Origin: an uncultured Duncaniella sp.
GTDB lineage: Bacteria > Bacteroidota > Bacteroidia > Bacteroidales > Muribaculaceae
Length of the DNA: 44,674 bases
Assembly (NCBI RefSeq): GCF_910577345.1
Contig: NZ_CAJTMT010000027.1
Coordinates: forward strand, 1 to 44,674
Direction of reading: 5' to 3'
Under the pieces are notes generated by a model. The model saw only the letters and a list, made by a program, of their open reading frames with translations. It ran no database searches and was not told the DNA's origin. Shown piece by piece: positions 24,841-33,376 of the stretch; the first letter of the stretch is position 1, and each line of letters starts with the position of its first letter. The position numbers and the translations under genes are program-made.

Positions 24841-24871
24841 AAAGGGGGTGGCAAAAGCCACTCCCTTTTTA
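24841..24871 (+). terminator. Rho-independent terminator after the large lipoprotein
   Basis: GGGGGTGGC and GCCACTCCC (24844-24865) enclose an AAAA loop and are followed by TTTTT. It sits 30 bp past the stop codon and 19 bp before the next start. Confidence 0.9.
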
Positions 24872-24889
24872 TAGATTTATTATCCGATT

Positions 24890-25357
24890 ATGAAAAAGAT
24901 ATTTCTTTATGCCATTGCAGTCATCCTCTTCGCAGGGGTGTTCAATGCATGTACATCAAAGAGCTCCAAGACAGAGGAGGAGCAGGGCTACAGAGTTTCC
25001 GCAGCCGACTCATCGGCTATGGTCAATGAGGTAGCCGAAATCCTCACCCTCATGCAGAACGACGACTACGCAGCAGCAATCGACCGTCTCTACACATTCA
25101 ACCCGACCGACAGCACCCTCACCCCTCTCGACGAGCAGGGCCGCACGGATCTGCAATTCCGCGCTCAGGTGTTTCCGGTGAAATCATTCAAGCTCTATTC
25201 AACCGGCTTCGACAACGAGTGGACCAATACCGTCACATTCGACGTAGCATTCGGCGAGGCAGATGCCGAGGGCAATGCCCCCATGACAAAGATGGGATTC
25301 AACATCATCAGCAAGGACGGCAAATTCTATCCCACCATCCTCGACAAACACATGTAG
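24890..25357 (+). CDS. Small lipoprotein of unknown function
   Basis: This 155-residue protein has a lipoprotein signal peptide (FAGVFNAC, Cys at about residue 21) followed by a Ser/Lys/Glu-rich linker. It then has a compact alpha/beta region containing LTLMQNDDYAAAIDRLYTFNP and ends at DGKFYPTILDKHM. I recognise no catalytic motif; the fold could be a small NTF2/cystatin-like one, but that is a guess. It is separated from the large lipoprotein by a terminator, so it probably has its own promoter. It is followed by a perfect 15-bp hairpin. Confidence 0.8.
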   Translation: MKKIFLYAIAVILFAGVFNACTSKSSKTEEEQGYRVSAADSSAMVNEVAEILTLMQNDDYAAAIDRLYTFNPTDSTLTPLDEQGRTDLQFRAQVFPVKSFKLYSTGFDNEWTNTVTFDVAFGEADAEGNAPMTKMGFNIISKDGKFYPTILDKHM

Positions 25358-25412
25358 AGAAAATCTATATTTAGTTGGGCATTAGCTCCAGATTGAATAA
25401 ATTATAAAACAC

Positions 25413-25460
25413 AATGTGTGACTCAATAGAAAGTCTGATTGAGTCACACATTTCGTTTTA
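25413..25460. terminator. Perfect 15-bp hairpin terminator
   Basis: AATGTGTGACTCAAT (25413-25427) pairs exactly with 25438-25452. On the plus strand it is followed by TTTCGTTTTA. The region from 25461 to queA (25657) contains AT-rich sequence with two TAATTTTG-like elements but no gene I can support. Confidence 0.75.
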
Positions 25461-25656
25461 TGATTGTAATTTTGTGGGATTTGTATTATCGCACTGTTTG
25501 GGCTGGTTCAGGTATTAATTTTGTTGAAAAAAATACTTGAAAAACGGAATGTTATGGATAATACAAATTTGAAATTGAGGAAATTAAGCTTGAAATTGAG
25601 AGATTTGGACTTGAGACTGAGGGAATTATGTCAGACCTGGGTAAATGAGATTTTTG

Positions 25657-26892
25657 CTACAGGAAGAGACATGCGTCGCCGTATGAGAGGAAGCGGTAGG
25701 CGGGATTTGAGAGTGCGTAGTCGTAGATTGTGCGCCACTCCGGGTTTGCCGGATTGCTTTGTAGGAAGGCTGATACGAGCAGGAGGAGTGTCGAGCGTGG
25801 CTGATGGAAGTTGGTCACCATTCCCTTGACTACACGGTACTTATATCCGGGTGCTATCATGAGGCGCGTGGAGGCCACAAACGTGTCCTCGCCTGTCGCG
25901 TCGAGATGGCGCAGGATTGCCTGCATTGATTCGCCGACGGAGAGTTGCGGATGTGATTCCTCGTAGGGGTACCATTGTGGTAGTACGTCGGCCGGTAGTC
26001 CGCATGAAAGGCGGCAACCGAGGTGGTAGAGGCTTTCGAGTGTACGCACGGAGGTTGTGCCGACGGCAATGATGCGACGGTCAGTCGAGGCGAGCTCTTC
26101 GATGAGTTTGCGTCCGACGGCGATGAATTCGCTGTGCATGTCATGCTCGCCGATGGAGTCTGATTTGACCGGCTGGAATGTACCGGCCCCGACGTGGAGG
26201 GTAAGCTCGCGGCGGGGAATGTCGCGGCGGTCGATGGCTTCGAGTACTTCCGGGGTAAAGTGAAGACCTGCGGTCGGGGCTGCCACCGAACCGTCGATAT
26301 GGGAGAAGACGGTCTGATAGTCGCTTGAATCGCTTTCCTCCGTGTTGCGGTTGAGGTAGGGAGGAATGGGGATTTCACCTACGGCTGAGATGATGCGGGA
26401 GAAGGTGATGGCCTGATTGTCCCATGAAAATTCCACAACCGATGTGTTGCCTTCGCGGGCGATTCGGGTTGCAGTCAGTGTGAGGTTTTCTCCGTCGATT
26501 GTCAGAGGCATACGCAGCGGTTCGCTCTTCCATCGCTTGGAGTTGCCGACAAAGCAGGTCCAGGAACAGGAGTGGGTCGAGGCGAAATTGCAGGCATAGT
26601 CTGCCGGATTGACGGGTTCGAGGCAGAAAATCTCTATCAGTGCGCCGTCGGATGCCTCGCCTTTGCGGAAACGCAGACGGGCGTTGATGACACGGGTATT
26701 GTTGTAGACGAGCATCGCGTCCTCCGGCAAGAGTGCCGGAAGTTCATTGAAGATGCGGGTGTCGACGTTGCCGTCGGCATCTTTTACAAGCAGCAGACAG
26801 CGGTCACGTTCGGCAAGCGGATGCTTTGCGATGCGTTCGTCTGGGAGAGGATAGTCGAAGTTTTCTATGCGTATATCGCGGATGTCCATCAT
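25657..26892 (-). CDS. queA: S-adenosylmethionine:tRNA ribosyltransferase-isomerase QueA
   Basis: This 411-residue protein begins DIRDIRIENFDYPLPDERIA and contains NNTRVINARLRF, APTAGLHFTPEVLEAI, ELTLHVGAGTFQPV and FHQPRSTLLLLVSAF, the full QueA signature. It converts preQ1-tRNA to epoxyqueuosine-tRNA in queuosine biosynthesis. It is slightly longer than E. coli QueA (356), through insertions around residues 100-150 and 300-330, as is typical for Bacteroidetes. It overlaps rpe by 4 bp at 26889-26892 and is the last gene of the dedA-rpe-queA unit. Confidence 0.96.
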   Translation of the reverse strand: MMDIRDIRIENFDYPLPDERIAKHPLAERDRCLLLVKDADGNVDTRIFNELPALLPEDAMLVYNNTRVINARLRFRKGEASDGALIEIFCLEPVNPADYACNFASTHSCSWTCFVGNSKRWKSEPLRMPLTIDGENLTLTATRIAREGNTSVVEFSWDNQAITFSRIISAVGEIPIPPYLNRNTEESDSSDYQTVFSHIDGSVAAPTAGLHFTPEVLEAIDRRDIPRRELTLHVGAGTFQPVKSDSIGEHDMHSEFIAVGRKLIEELASTDRRIIAVGTTSVRTLESLYHLGCRLSCGLPADVLPQWYPYEESHPQLSVGESMQAILRHLDATGEDTFVASTRLMIAPGYKYRVVKGMVTNFHQPRSTLLLLVSAFLQSNPANPEWRTIYDYALSNPAYRFLSYGDACLFL

Positions 26893-27539
26893 GCAAGGTC
26901 AATAAGGTCAGCAATAGCCTTGTGGGGGTCGGGTGCTCCGAAGACATAGCTTCCGGCCACAAGGATGTCTGCTCCGGCTTCAATGAGTGCGGGAGCGGTT
27001 GATAGATTCACACCTCCGTCAATTTCAATTACGGCTTCCGAGCCGCTTTCGGCAATCAACGCGCGGAGTTGTCTCACTTTCCTGAGGGTGTTGGTGATGA
27101 AGCTCTGGCCTCCGAAACCGGGATTCACACTCATGAGAAGCACCATATCGAGTTCGCGAATGATGTCCTGCAACATCATGACCGGAGTTGCGGGATTGAG
27201 GGTGACTGCCGCACGCATCCCGGCATCCTTTATGGTGTGGATGACGCGGTCGAGATGGGTGCAGGCTTCCCAGTGGACATTCATGATAGCAGCCCCCGCA
27301 TCGCGCACAAGACCGACGTAGCGTCCCGGATCCATGACCATCATGTGGACATCAAGCGGCTTTTCGGCAATGGTGCTGATAGCCTTGATGACGGGAAATC
27401 CGATGGTTATGTTGGGGACAAACATTCCGTCCATGACATCGATGTGAATCATCGACGCACGGCTGGTATTGACCATTGTGACGGCCTCGCCAAGTCGGGC
27501 GAAGTCGGCGGAAAGGAGGGAGGGTGCTACTTGTATCAT
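26889..27539 (-). CDS. rpe: Ribulose-phosphate 3-epimerase
   Basis: This 216-residue TIM barrel opens with QVAPSLLSADFARLG, has the metal-site HIDVMDG, and continues with DVHMMV, VNPGFGGQ and IDGGVN. All are expected for D-ribulose-5-phosphate 3-epimerase of the pentose phosphate pathway. Length and start fit. The ATGA overlap with queA suggests coupled translation. Confidence 0.97.
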   Translation of the reverse strand: MIQVAPSLLSADFARLGEAVTMVNTSRASMIHIDVMDGMFVPNITIGFPVIKAISTIAEKPLDVHMMVMDPGRYVGLVRDAGAAIMNVHWEACTHLDRVIHTIKDAGMRAAVTLNPATPVMMLQDIIRELDMVLLMSVNPGFGGQSFITNTLRKVRQLRALIAESGSEAVIEIDGGVNLSTAPALIEAGADILVAGSYVFGAPDPHKAIADLIDLA

Positions 27540-27590
27540 GGTTGTTGATATTTGTCTTTGGAGGTTTGGTTTTAGAGTGGCCCCGATAAC

Positions 27591-28277
27591 TTATGCTACG
27601 GGACTTTTGGGGCGAGGTTTGAAAGCATTCCAGAGAATTATGCCCACGCAGATGACACCGATTGCGATGCCGATGTAGGTCAGATAGTCGTTGTATTCCT
27701 CAACTTTTGCGTAGAGCTGGTCCTGGGGAACCATTTTACCGAGCCAGTAGCCTAAGGCTCCGAGGACGATATTCCATGTCAAGGCTCCGAGACCGGTGAA
27801 GATGACGAATTTACCGACATTCATTCTCGCAAGTCCTGCAGGGATGGAAATCAACTGGCGTACAGCCGGAATCAGACGGCCTACAAAGGTGGAGATGGCT
27901 CCGTGTTTGTCAAAATACTCTTCAGCGTGCTTGACTTTGGCCTCGTCAATCAGGCAGGCGTGGCCTATGCGGCTGTTGGCGAATTTATAGACGATCGGAC
28001 GGCCGATCCACACCGAGAGATAGTAGTTTATCAATGCTCCGATGATTGCTCCGACAGTGGCAAGTCCGACAACTGCATAGATGTCGACATCACCTTTGGT
28101 GCAGGCAAGATAGGCTGCGGGAGGTACGATTACTTCCGACGGGAAGGGGATGAATGAACTTTCAATAATCATGAAGCCAAGCACGAGCAGATAGACTGTC
28201 ATAGGGTCGGCGACTAAAAATTTTGCCATGATTCCGGCGGGATCGAAGATTGCCAGAAGAGGTAGTAAATCAAACAT
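27591..28277 (-). CDS. DedA-family membrane protein
   Basis: Starting at 28277 (MFDLLPLLAIFDP), the protein is 228 residues. An upstream in-frame frame to 28619 has no signal or membrane character and overlaps the neighbouring DNA glycosylase-like gene, so I exclude it. The DedA (SNARE-associated/VTT) features are ESSFIPFPSEVIVPPAAYLA and FVGRLIPAVRQLISIPAGL, with about five membrane helices. DedA proteins are thought to flip phospholipid or undecaprenyl-phosphate and to be linked to proton motive force. First gene of the operon with rpe and queA. Confidence 0.93.
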   Translation of the reverse strand: MFDLLPLLAIFDPAGIMAKFLVADPMTVYLLVLGFMIIESSFIPFPSEVIVPPAAYLACTKGDVDIYAVVGLATVGAIIGALINYYLSVWIGRPIVYKFANSRIGHACLIDEAKVKHAEEYFDKHGAISTFVGRLIPAVRQLISIPAGLARMNVGKFVIFTGLGALTWNIVLGALGYWLGKMVPQDQLYAKVEEYNDYLTYIGIAIGVICVGIILWNAFKPRPKSPVA

Positions 28278-28370
28278 TTTTTCTATAGTTAAGAGAATGT
28301 TTATGATGTGAAAAAGGTGCCTTGTAGTGGCAACGTTATAATGCCTTGGACACATCAATTGTTCAAGGTG

Positions 28371-28401
28371 CAAAATTACATATTTAATAAGTAAAAACAA
28401 A
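28371..28401 (-). promoter_or_regulatory. Promoter of the dedA-rpe-queA operon
   Basis: On the minus strand TTTG (28398-28401) is followed by 19 bp and TAATTTTG (28371-28378), matching the Bacteroidetes pattern exactly. The -33 box lies in the T-tail of the upstream terminator, so termination and initiation sit back to back. Confidence 0.8.
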
Positions 28402-28440
28402 ACCGCTTCCCGAGGAATGGTCCTCCCGGGAAGCGGTTTT
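28399..28440 (-). terminator. Strong terminator of the flavodiiron/UDG-like operon
   Basis: AAAACCGCTTCCCG (28399-28412) pairs with 28427-28440, with further AGGA/TCCT pairing in the loop. On the minus strand it is followed by TTTTGTTTTT. It sits 29 bp past the stop of the UDG-like gene. Confidence 0.9.
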
Positions 28441-28468
28441 ATATCCGTAGGGTTGAGTTGGATAATTT

Positions 28469-29077
28469 CTAAGGGTTTGCAATTAGGCCGGCTTTGATGA
28501 AGAGTTGGCGATAGGCCTCCGCCTTCTTCTCTACGGCAAGCGGATAGGCGCGTGATGTGGATGGCATCCGTGTCATGTCGAGCAGACGGCCGTCGGCCGG
28601 CCAGACGACCTCTACCCATTCGCCGATTTTGGGTAATGGAGAGGCTGTGATTTCCGCTATGACGCTTGCTGCCTTCTCGCCGGTCGTGGCGATTACATGG
28701 CAGTCGGGCATTTTTTCCAGAAGGGCCCCCAGATTCACCGGCTCGACGATTTCCAGAAACTTGTCCGATGCATTGTCCTTGAGCCGCCGGATGGCAGCCC
28801 CGGTGTCGTGCAGGGCTATTCCCTTTTCTTCAAGAAAATTCCTGATGAGCGCCTCGTCAAAAGTCCCGTCGGGCAGACGGAAATGGTCCACATCGTTGTA
28901 GAATATGATTCCCATCACCTTCCAGAAATCATTGGTTTTGTTGGGGTAATAGAACTCCATTGACCATCTTATCGGCTTCGGCGGAAAGGTGCCCATGATG
29001 AGGACCTTTGCATTGGAAGGAATGAATGGCGGGAACGGGTGACGTTCGAGCGGGAGGTTTGAGAAATCCGGTGTCAT
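28469..29077 (-). CDS. Uracil-DNA glycosylase-family (MUG-like) protein
   Basis: This 202-residue protein contains IMGTFPPKPIRWSMEFYYPN near residue 28, the MUG/UDG-fold motif in which Gly and Pro shape the base pocket, plus GIALHDTGAAI and PSTSRAY near the C-terminus. These are features of the UDG superfamily, whose members excise uracil or mismatched bases from DNA. Usual catalytic residues are not all obvious, so a divergent subgroup is possible. It lies 45 bp after the flavodiiron gene and ends in a strong terminator. Confidence 0.8.
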   Translation of the reverse strand: MTPDFSNLPLERHPFPPFIPSNAKVLIMGTFPPKPIRWSMEFYYPNKTNDFWKVMGIIFYNDVDHFRLPDGTFDEALIRNFLEEKGIALHDTGAAIRRLKDNASDKFLEIVEPVNLGALLEKMPDCHVIATTGEKAASVIAEITASPLPKIGEWVEVVWPADGRLLDMTRMPSTSRAYPLAVEKKAEAYRQLFIKAGLIANP

Positions 29078-29122
29078 CGGGTGGAATTTTGTTTTGTATA
29101 TGATGTCGGTCGGTCAACCTGC

Positions 29123-30328
29123 TTATCCTTCGGCTGTAGTCAGCTTCCGTGCAAGGGCTGTAGCGGCTTCGCGGCACTGTTCAAGCTGCTCGGACGTGGG
29201 GGCCTGTTTGATGAGTACAGGTTCGGTCACGCAGACGGCCTTGAGGGATTCGAGATAGCCCGACATTACTTTAACAGCCTGCTGCGCCCATGTGCATGAG
29301 CCGACCATCATTATTTCACGGTTTTTAACACCGCGCATGACGATTGCCTCCATCACGTTGCGGATTGGCGGGAAAAGAGAGTCGGAATATGTCGGGGATG
29401 CTATGATGAGACCTCGGTGACGGAAAATGTCGGAGATGATATAGCTAAGGTCGGTCATCGAGGCATTATGGATGGAAATATCGCGGATTCCTGCTTCGGC
29501 AAGAGCTTCGGCTGCGGTTTCAGCCATTGTCTCGGTGTTGCCATACATTGAACCGTAGACGATGGTCACACCGTTGTAAAGCGGCTCATAGCGGCTGAGC
29601 TTGTCATAGAGATCCACTACCTCTTTGATGCGGCTGCGCCACACAGGTCCGTGGGTCGGACAGACGGTCTTGATTGTCACACCCTCAAACTTCTTGATTG
29701 CGCGCTGGACAAACTGGCCATACTTACCGACAATATTGCTGTAGTAGCGGAGCATTTCGGGGAAATAGTGGTCGGTGTTCATATCGGTATCAAGGACGGC
29801 TCCGTTGAGGGCTCCGAAACATCCGAAGGCATCACCGGCAAAAAGAGTAGCCTCCTCTTCGATGTAGGTCATCATTGTCTCCGGCCAATGAACCATGGGG
29901 GTGAGGTTGAAACGGAGAGTTGTGTCTTCGCCGAGCGAAAGTGTATCACCGTCCTTGACGGTCAGCATGTTTGTATCCACACCGTAGAAACCCTTTATCA
30001 TGGCGATGGTCTGGGCATTGCCGACGATTGTCATGTCGGGGTAAGCGGCACGGAGCATACGGATGGCACCTGAATGGTCCGGCTCCATGTGGTTGATTAT
30101 CAGATAATCCGGCTTGCGTCCTCCCGAAAGGTTATCGATATGTTCAATCTGACGCAATGCGTAGTCAGCCTCGACGCCGTCGACAATTGCGCTTTTCTCG
30201 CTTCCGGTTATCAGATATGAATTATAGCTGACTCCGTAGGGAATCGGCCACAGGGCTTCAAAAATATGTTTTGTGCGGTCATTGACGCCTATATAGTGGA
30301 CACGGTCTGAAATTCTTGTTACTTTCAT
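29123..30328 (-). CDS. FprA-family A-type flavoprotein (flavodiiron protein)
   Basis: This 401-residue protein has the metallo-beta-lactamase-like diiron domain with INHMEPDHSGAI and later ligands in MVHWPE, FAGDAFGCFG and CPTHGPVW. It is followed by a flavodoxin domain (from about residue 255) with YGSMYGNTETMAE and SPTYSDSLFPP. Such proteins reduce O2 to water or NO to N2O, protecting anaerobes. Electrons come from rubredoxin or NADH systems not present in this window. It probably forms an operon with the UDG-like gene. Confidence 0.95.
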   Translation of the reverse strand: MKVTRISDRVHYIGVNDRTKHIFEALWPIPYGVSYNSYLITGSEKSAIVDGVEADYALRQIEHIDNLSGGRKPDYLIINHMEPDHSGAIRMLRAAYPDMTIVGNAQTIAMIKGFYGVDTNMLTVKDGDTLSLGEDTTLRFNLTPMVHWPETMMTYIEEEATLFAGDAFGCFGALNGAVLDTDMNTDHYFPEMLRYYSNIVGKYGQFVQRAIKKFEGVTIKTVCPTHGPVWRSRIKEVVDLYDKLSRYEPLYNGVTIVYGSMYGNTETMAETAAEALAEAGIRDISIHNASMTDLSYIISDIFRHRGLIIASPTYSDSLFPPIRNVMEAIVMRGVKNREIMMVGSCTWAQQAVKVMSGYLESLKAVCVTEPVLIKQAPTSEQLEQCREAATALARKLTTAEG

Positions 30329-30400
30329 AGCCTTTGAGCATTACAGGAAATTACTACTGACTGGTTTTTTATCGGATACAGTTGTTTTCTAAGCGAAAAC

Positions 30401-30440
30401 AATAGGCTGCGGACATCGTCTGCCCGCAGCCTTTATTGCT
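30401..30440 (-). terminator. Terminator after efp
   Basis: GGCTGCGG (30405-30412) pairs with CCGCAGCC (30424-30431) plus a partial AATA/TATT extension; a T-rich stretch (TATTGTTTTC) follows on the minus strand. It lies about 55 bp past the efp stop and before the flavodiiron gene. The 30329-30493 interval holds nothing else. Confidence 0.75.
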
Positions 30441-30493
30441 TTTGAATGGTTGAATTGTCGTTGTGGATAAGTCAGCCCTCGTGTGCGGGATGA

Positions 30494-31060
30494 TTATTCC
30501 TTGATGCGTTCAACGTATGAACCGTCGCGGGTATCGACACGGACCTTGTCACCGATGTTGCAGAAGAGGGGCACACGAATCTCAGCGCCGGTCTCGAGAG
30601 TGGCGGGCTTGAGGGTGTTGGTTGCGGTGTCGCCCTTGATGCCGGGTTCGGTGTAGGTGATTTCGAGAACCACGCTGGTAGGCATCTCGCAAGTGAGGAT
30701 GGTATCGGAAGCGGCGTGAACCATTGCTTCGCAGATGTCACCTTCCTTGAGGAACTGTACGCCGTCGATGCTTTCGCCGGGGAGGGCTACCTGCTCGAAA
30801 GTTTCGGTGTGCATGAAGTTGTAGCCCATGTCATCCTTGTAGAGATACTGGTAGGGGCGACGCTCGATGCGGACCTCATTTACTTTCACACCTGAGTTCC
30901 AGGTTTTGTCGAGCACACGGCCGGTCTTTACATTTTTAAGTTTTGTACGCACGAAAGCGGGGCCTTTGCCGGGCTTTACATGGAGGAATTCAACGATAAA
31001 GAAGTAGTTGCCGTCGATGTCGAGGCACATACCGTTTTTAAAGTCTGCAGTTGTTGCCAT
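30494..31060 (-). CDS. efp: Translation elongation factor P
   Basis: This 188-residue protein has all three OB/KOW-like domains. The P-site loop reads VKPGKGPAF with Lys32 in the position that is modified in many bacteria. The C-terminal domain contains GDTATNTLKPATLETG and IGDKVRVDTRDGSYVER, family signatures. It relieves ribosome stalling at poly-proline stretches. It lies 64 bp after slyD. Confidence 0.97.
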   Translation of the reverse strand: MATTADFKNGMCLDIDGNYFFIVEFLHVKPGKGPAFVRTKLKNVKTGRVLDKTWNSGVKVNEVRIERRPYQYLYKDDMGYNFMHTETFEQVALPGESIDGVQFLKEGDICEAMVHAASDTILTCEMPTSVVLEITYTEPGIKGDTATNTLKPATLETGAEIRVPLFCNIGDKVRVDTRDGSYVERIKE

Positions 31061-31124
31061 GGATTGGTAATGGTGTTGTGTGATTGTTTAAGCGTTAAAG
31101 GGGGATGTGGAGGTTCGGGGGGAA

Positions 31125-31697
31125 TCAGTTTCCGCAGCCGTCGCAACCGCAGGAGCCTTCGCTGCCGCAGCCTTCACCGTCGCCGCAGCCACCACCGCAA
31201 CATCCACCGCCGCATGAGGGATGGAGTTCTTCGGGTGTCGCGTCGCGGACAGTGACAACCTTGCCTTTGAAACGGAGATCCTTGCCCACGAGAGGATGGT
31301 TGAAGTCCATGACCACATGGTCAGGACCGACCTCGACCACTTTGCCGGTGATACGGAATCCGTCGCCGGTCATCATGGGGATGTAGGCACCGGGCTTCAC
31401 TGCCTCGGCATCGAATTTGCCGTCGACCATGAAGATGCTCTTGTCGAGCTTGGCCACATCATCGGGGTTATAGGGGAAGCCCTCACCGGCAGCGACGGGG
31501 ACATCGAATTTCTGTCCTGCCTCAAGACCTTCGAGCGCGCGCTCGAGAGGAAGGATGAGACCCTTGGTCACACCGAAGATGAAACGTTCGGGTTCTTCGT
31601 CAACCACGTTGTGGACGAGGCTTTCAGTCCCGTCGGGAGCGACCTCATAGAGGTCATAGCTTATTTCGACATATTTGCCGGGGAGAATCTTTTCCAT
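31125..31697 (-). CDS. slyD: SlyD-like FKBP-type peptidyl-prolyl isomerase with Cys-rich tail
   Basis: This 190-residue protein begins with an FKBP half (EISYDLYEVAPDG, FIFGVTKGLILPLERALEGL), then the insert-in-flap domain (about 85-140) and the DFNHPLVGKDLRFKGKV motif. The last ~35 residues are rich in Cys and Gly with eight Cys and few His, unlike the His-rich tail of E. coli SlyD. It should act as a folding helper and metal (for example Zn/Ni) carrier in the cytoplasm. It is part of the aspS-nif3-zinc ribbon-slyD-efp run. Confidence 0.92.
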   Translation of the reverse strand: MEKILPGKYVEISYDLYEVAPDGTESLVHNVVDEEPERFIFGVTKGLILPLERALEGLEAGQKFDVPVAAGEGFPYNPDDVAKLDKSIFMVDGKFDAEAVKPGAYIPMMTGDGFRITGKVVEVGPDHVVMDFNHPLVGKDLRFKGKVVTVRDATPEELHPSCGGGCCGGGCGDGEGCGSEGSCGCDGCGN

Positions 31698-31750
31698 AAT
31701 CTTTAATTAAATTGTAGTTTAGTCGTTGGTAACTGTCAGAAAGAGTATCT

Positions 31751-32524
31751 TTAAGCCTCACCTTCAGTTACACCGGCCAGTTCGGGATCAATCATGATGC
31801 GTCCGCAGTATTCGCAGACAATGATTTTCTTGTGCATCTTGATTTCCATCTGTTTCTGCGGGGGAATGCGGTTGAAGCAGCCGCCGCAGGCGTTGCGCTG
31901 GATGTAGACCACGCCGAGACCGTTGCGGGCATTCTTGCGGATGCGCTTGAACGCTGTGAGTGTGCGGGCATCGATCTTCGGCTCGATTTCCTTGGCGTTG
32001 AGGCGAAGACGCTCTTCGTCTTTCTTGGTCTCGGAAACGATTTCTTCGAGCTGATGACGCTTGTCGACGAGGATGTGGTTGCGGTCAGCGAGAGTCTCTT
32101 CGGCAGCGTTGATGTCGGCTGTCTTGTTCTCGATCTCGCGGGCATACTGGTTGATGCGCTTCTCGGAGAGCTGGATTTCGAGAGTCTGATACTCAATCTC
32201 TTTAGATAACAAATCAAACTCGCGATTGTTGCGCACGTTGTCAAGCTGCTGCTTGTAGGTGGCAATCTGCGACTGTGCCTGCTCGATGTTGTTTTTCTCC
32301 TTGGCTGATTTCACGCGGAGGTCCTCGATTTCAGCACGGAATTTGTCGATGCGGGTGTGGAGACCCTCAATGTGGTCTTCGAGGTCACGCACTTCCTCGG
32401 GAAGCTCACCGCGGATGGTCTTGATGCGGTCGATTTCGGAGAGGATGGTCTGGAGCTCGTAGAGAGCGCGAAGGCGCTGCTCCACTGACAGTGACTGTTC
32501 GGATTTATTTTGCTCTATCGCCAT
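31751..32524 (-). CDS. Coiled-coil protein with C4 zinc ribbon (DUF164/Zn-ribbon_15 type)
   Basis: This 257-residue protein has a long charged coiled coil (about residues 10-190) followed by ACGGCFNRIPPQKQ and IIVCEYCGRIM, the two CxxC pairs of a zinc ribbon (about 212-245). This domain pair is common in Bacteroidetes next to Nif3-like proteins. Function is not established; nucleic-acid or protein interaction is likely. It follows the Nif3-like gene after 32 bp. Confidence 0.9.
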   Translation of the reverse strand: MAIEQNKSEQSLSVEQRLRALYELQTILSEIDRIKTIRGELPEEVRDLEDHIEGLHTRIDKFRAEIEDLRVKSAKEKNNIEQAQSQIATYKQQLDNVRNNREFDLLSKEIEYQTLEIQLSEKRINQYAREIENKTADINAAEETLADRNHILVDKRHQLEEIVSETKKDEERLRLNAKEIEPKIDARTLTAFKRIRKNARNGLGVVYIQRNACGGCFNRIPPQKQMEIKMHKKIIVCEYCGRIMIDPELAGVTEGEA

Positions 32525-32556
32525 ATATGTTATAGTAGAATTTTTATAATTCTTCG

Positions 32557-33369
32557 TCAGACGTAGCGCACCGGGTTCTGCTCGGCGCGCGATTGCCGGA
32601 CTGCAAAGGTAGGAAATTTTTCTGAAATTATGGCCGAAAAAATTGACTTAGTGCAGATTTCGCTCTCAAAGTGGCCTGTGTCCACCATCAGAATCTTCTT
32701 TCCGAAGTCGACGAAGTCGTGATAGCGGGTGTCGGATGTGATGTAGGCATCGGCTCCGCGGGCAATGGCCGTACCGATGAACTCTCCTCCGGAGCCACTG
32801 CACAGCGCCACGCGGCTCACCTTCTCCATCCCTTCCGGGCCTTCCGAACGGCGCACCACCGAGGCTCCGTAGACCTCCTTGACGCGACGGATGAAGTCGG
32901 CGACGGGGATTGGTTCGGGATAGTGGCCGATTACTCCGAGACCTGTCTCCGGACTGCCGGGCTGCGGGTCGAGGACGCTCATGTCGGCCAGTCCGAGCAT
33001 CGAGCCGAGACGGTGGGAGACTCCGCGGCTTGCCGAGTCGAGGGCGGTGTGGGAAGAGTAGACCGCAATTCCCCCGGTAATAGCAGAAATCACCGAACGC
33101 TCCACTTGGGAAGCGCCGGTGATATGCTTGAGACCTTTGAAAATAAGGGGATGGTGGGAGATGATGAGGTTGCAGCCTTCAGCCGAGGCTTCGGCCACTA
33201 CTTCGGGAGTGACATCGAGGCAGAGCATCACCCCTGTGCAGGGTGCATCGGGGGTGAGCGGACAGAGCTGCCAGCCGGTGTTGTCCCACTTCTCCTGGAG
33301 GCCGGGAGAGGCGAAGTCTTCAATGCAGCCGACAATGTCGGCAAGCGTCACGGGTTGCTTCGCGCTCAT
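32557..33369 (-). CDS. Nif3-like dinuclear metal-centre protein
   Basis: This 270-residue protein has KWDNTGWQL, LIISHHPLIFKG and SHTALDSASRGV, and DTGHFESE near the C-terminus, which build the two-metal site of the Nif3/GTP cyclohydrolase I type 2 family. It lacks the PII-like insert seen in ~365-residue members. Members are hexameric metal-binding proteins whose substrate is unsettled. It follows aspS after 7 bp. Confidence 0.93.
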   Translation of the reverse strand: MSAKQPVTLADIVGCIEDFASPGLQEKWDNTGWQLCPLTPDAPCTGVMLCLDVTPEVVAEASAEGCNLIISHHPLIFKGLKHITGASQVERSVISAITGGIAVYSSHTALDSASRGVSHRLGSMLGLADMSVLDPQPGSPETGLGVIGHYPEPIPVADFIRRVKEVYGASVVRRSEGPEGMEKVSRVALCSGSGGEFIGTAIARGADAYITSDTRYHDFVDFGKKILMVDTGHFESEICTKSIFSAIISEKFPTFAVRQSRAEQNPVRYV

Positions 33370-33376
33370 GGGTCAA

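Noticed and set aside
25521..25829. Plus-strand 102-residue frame downstream of the small lipoprotein
   Set aside because: Its second half is antisense to queA, and the N-terminal LKLRKLSLKLR part is low-complexity; no promoter with right spacing was found.
28278..28619. Extended N-terminus of the DedA protein
   Set aside because: The extra 114 residues lack membrane or signal character and would overlap a neighbouring gene and its terminator; the promoter at 28371 lies inside it.
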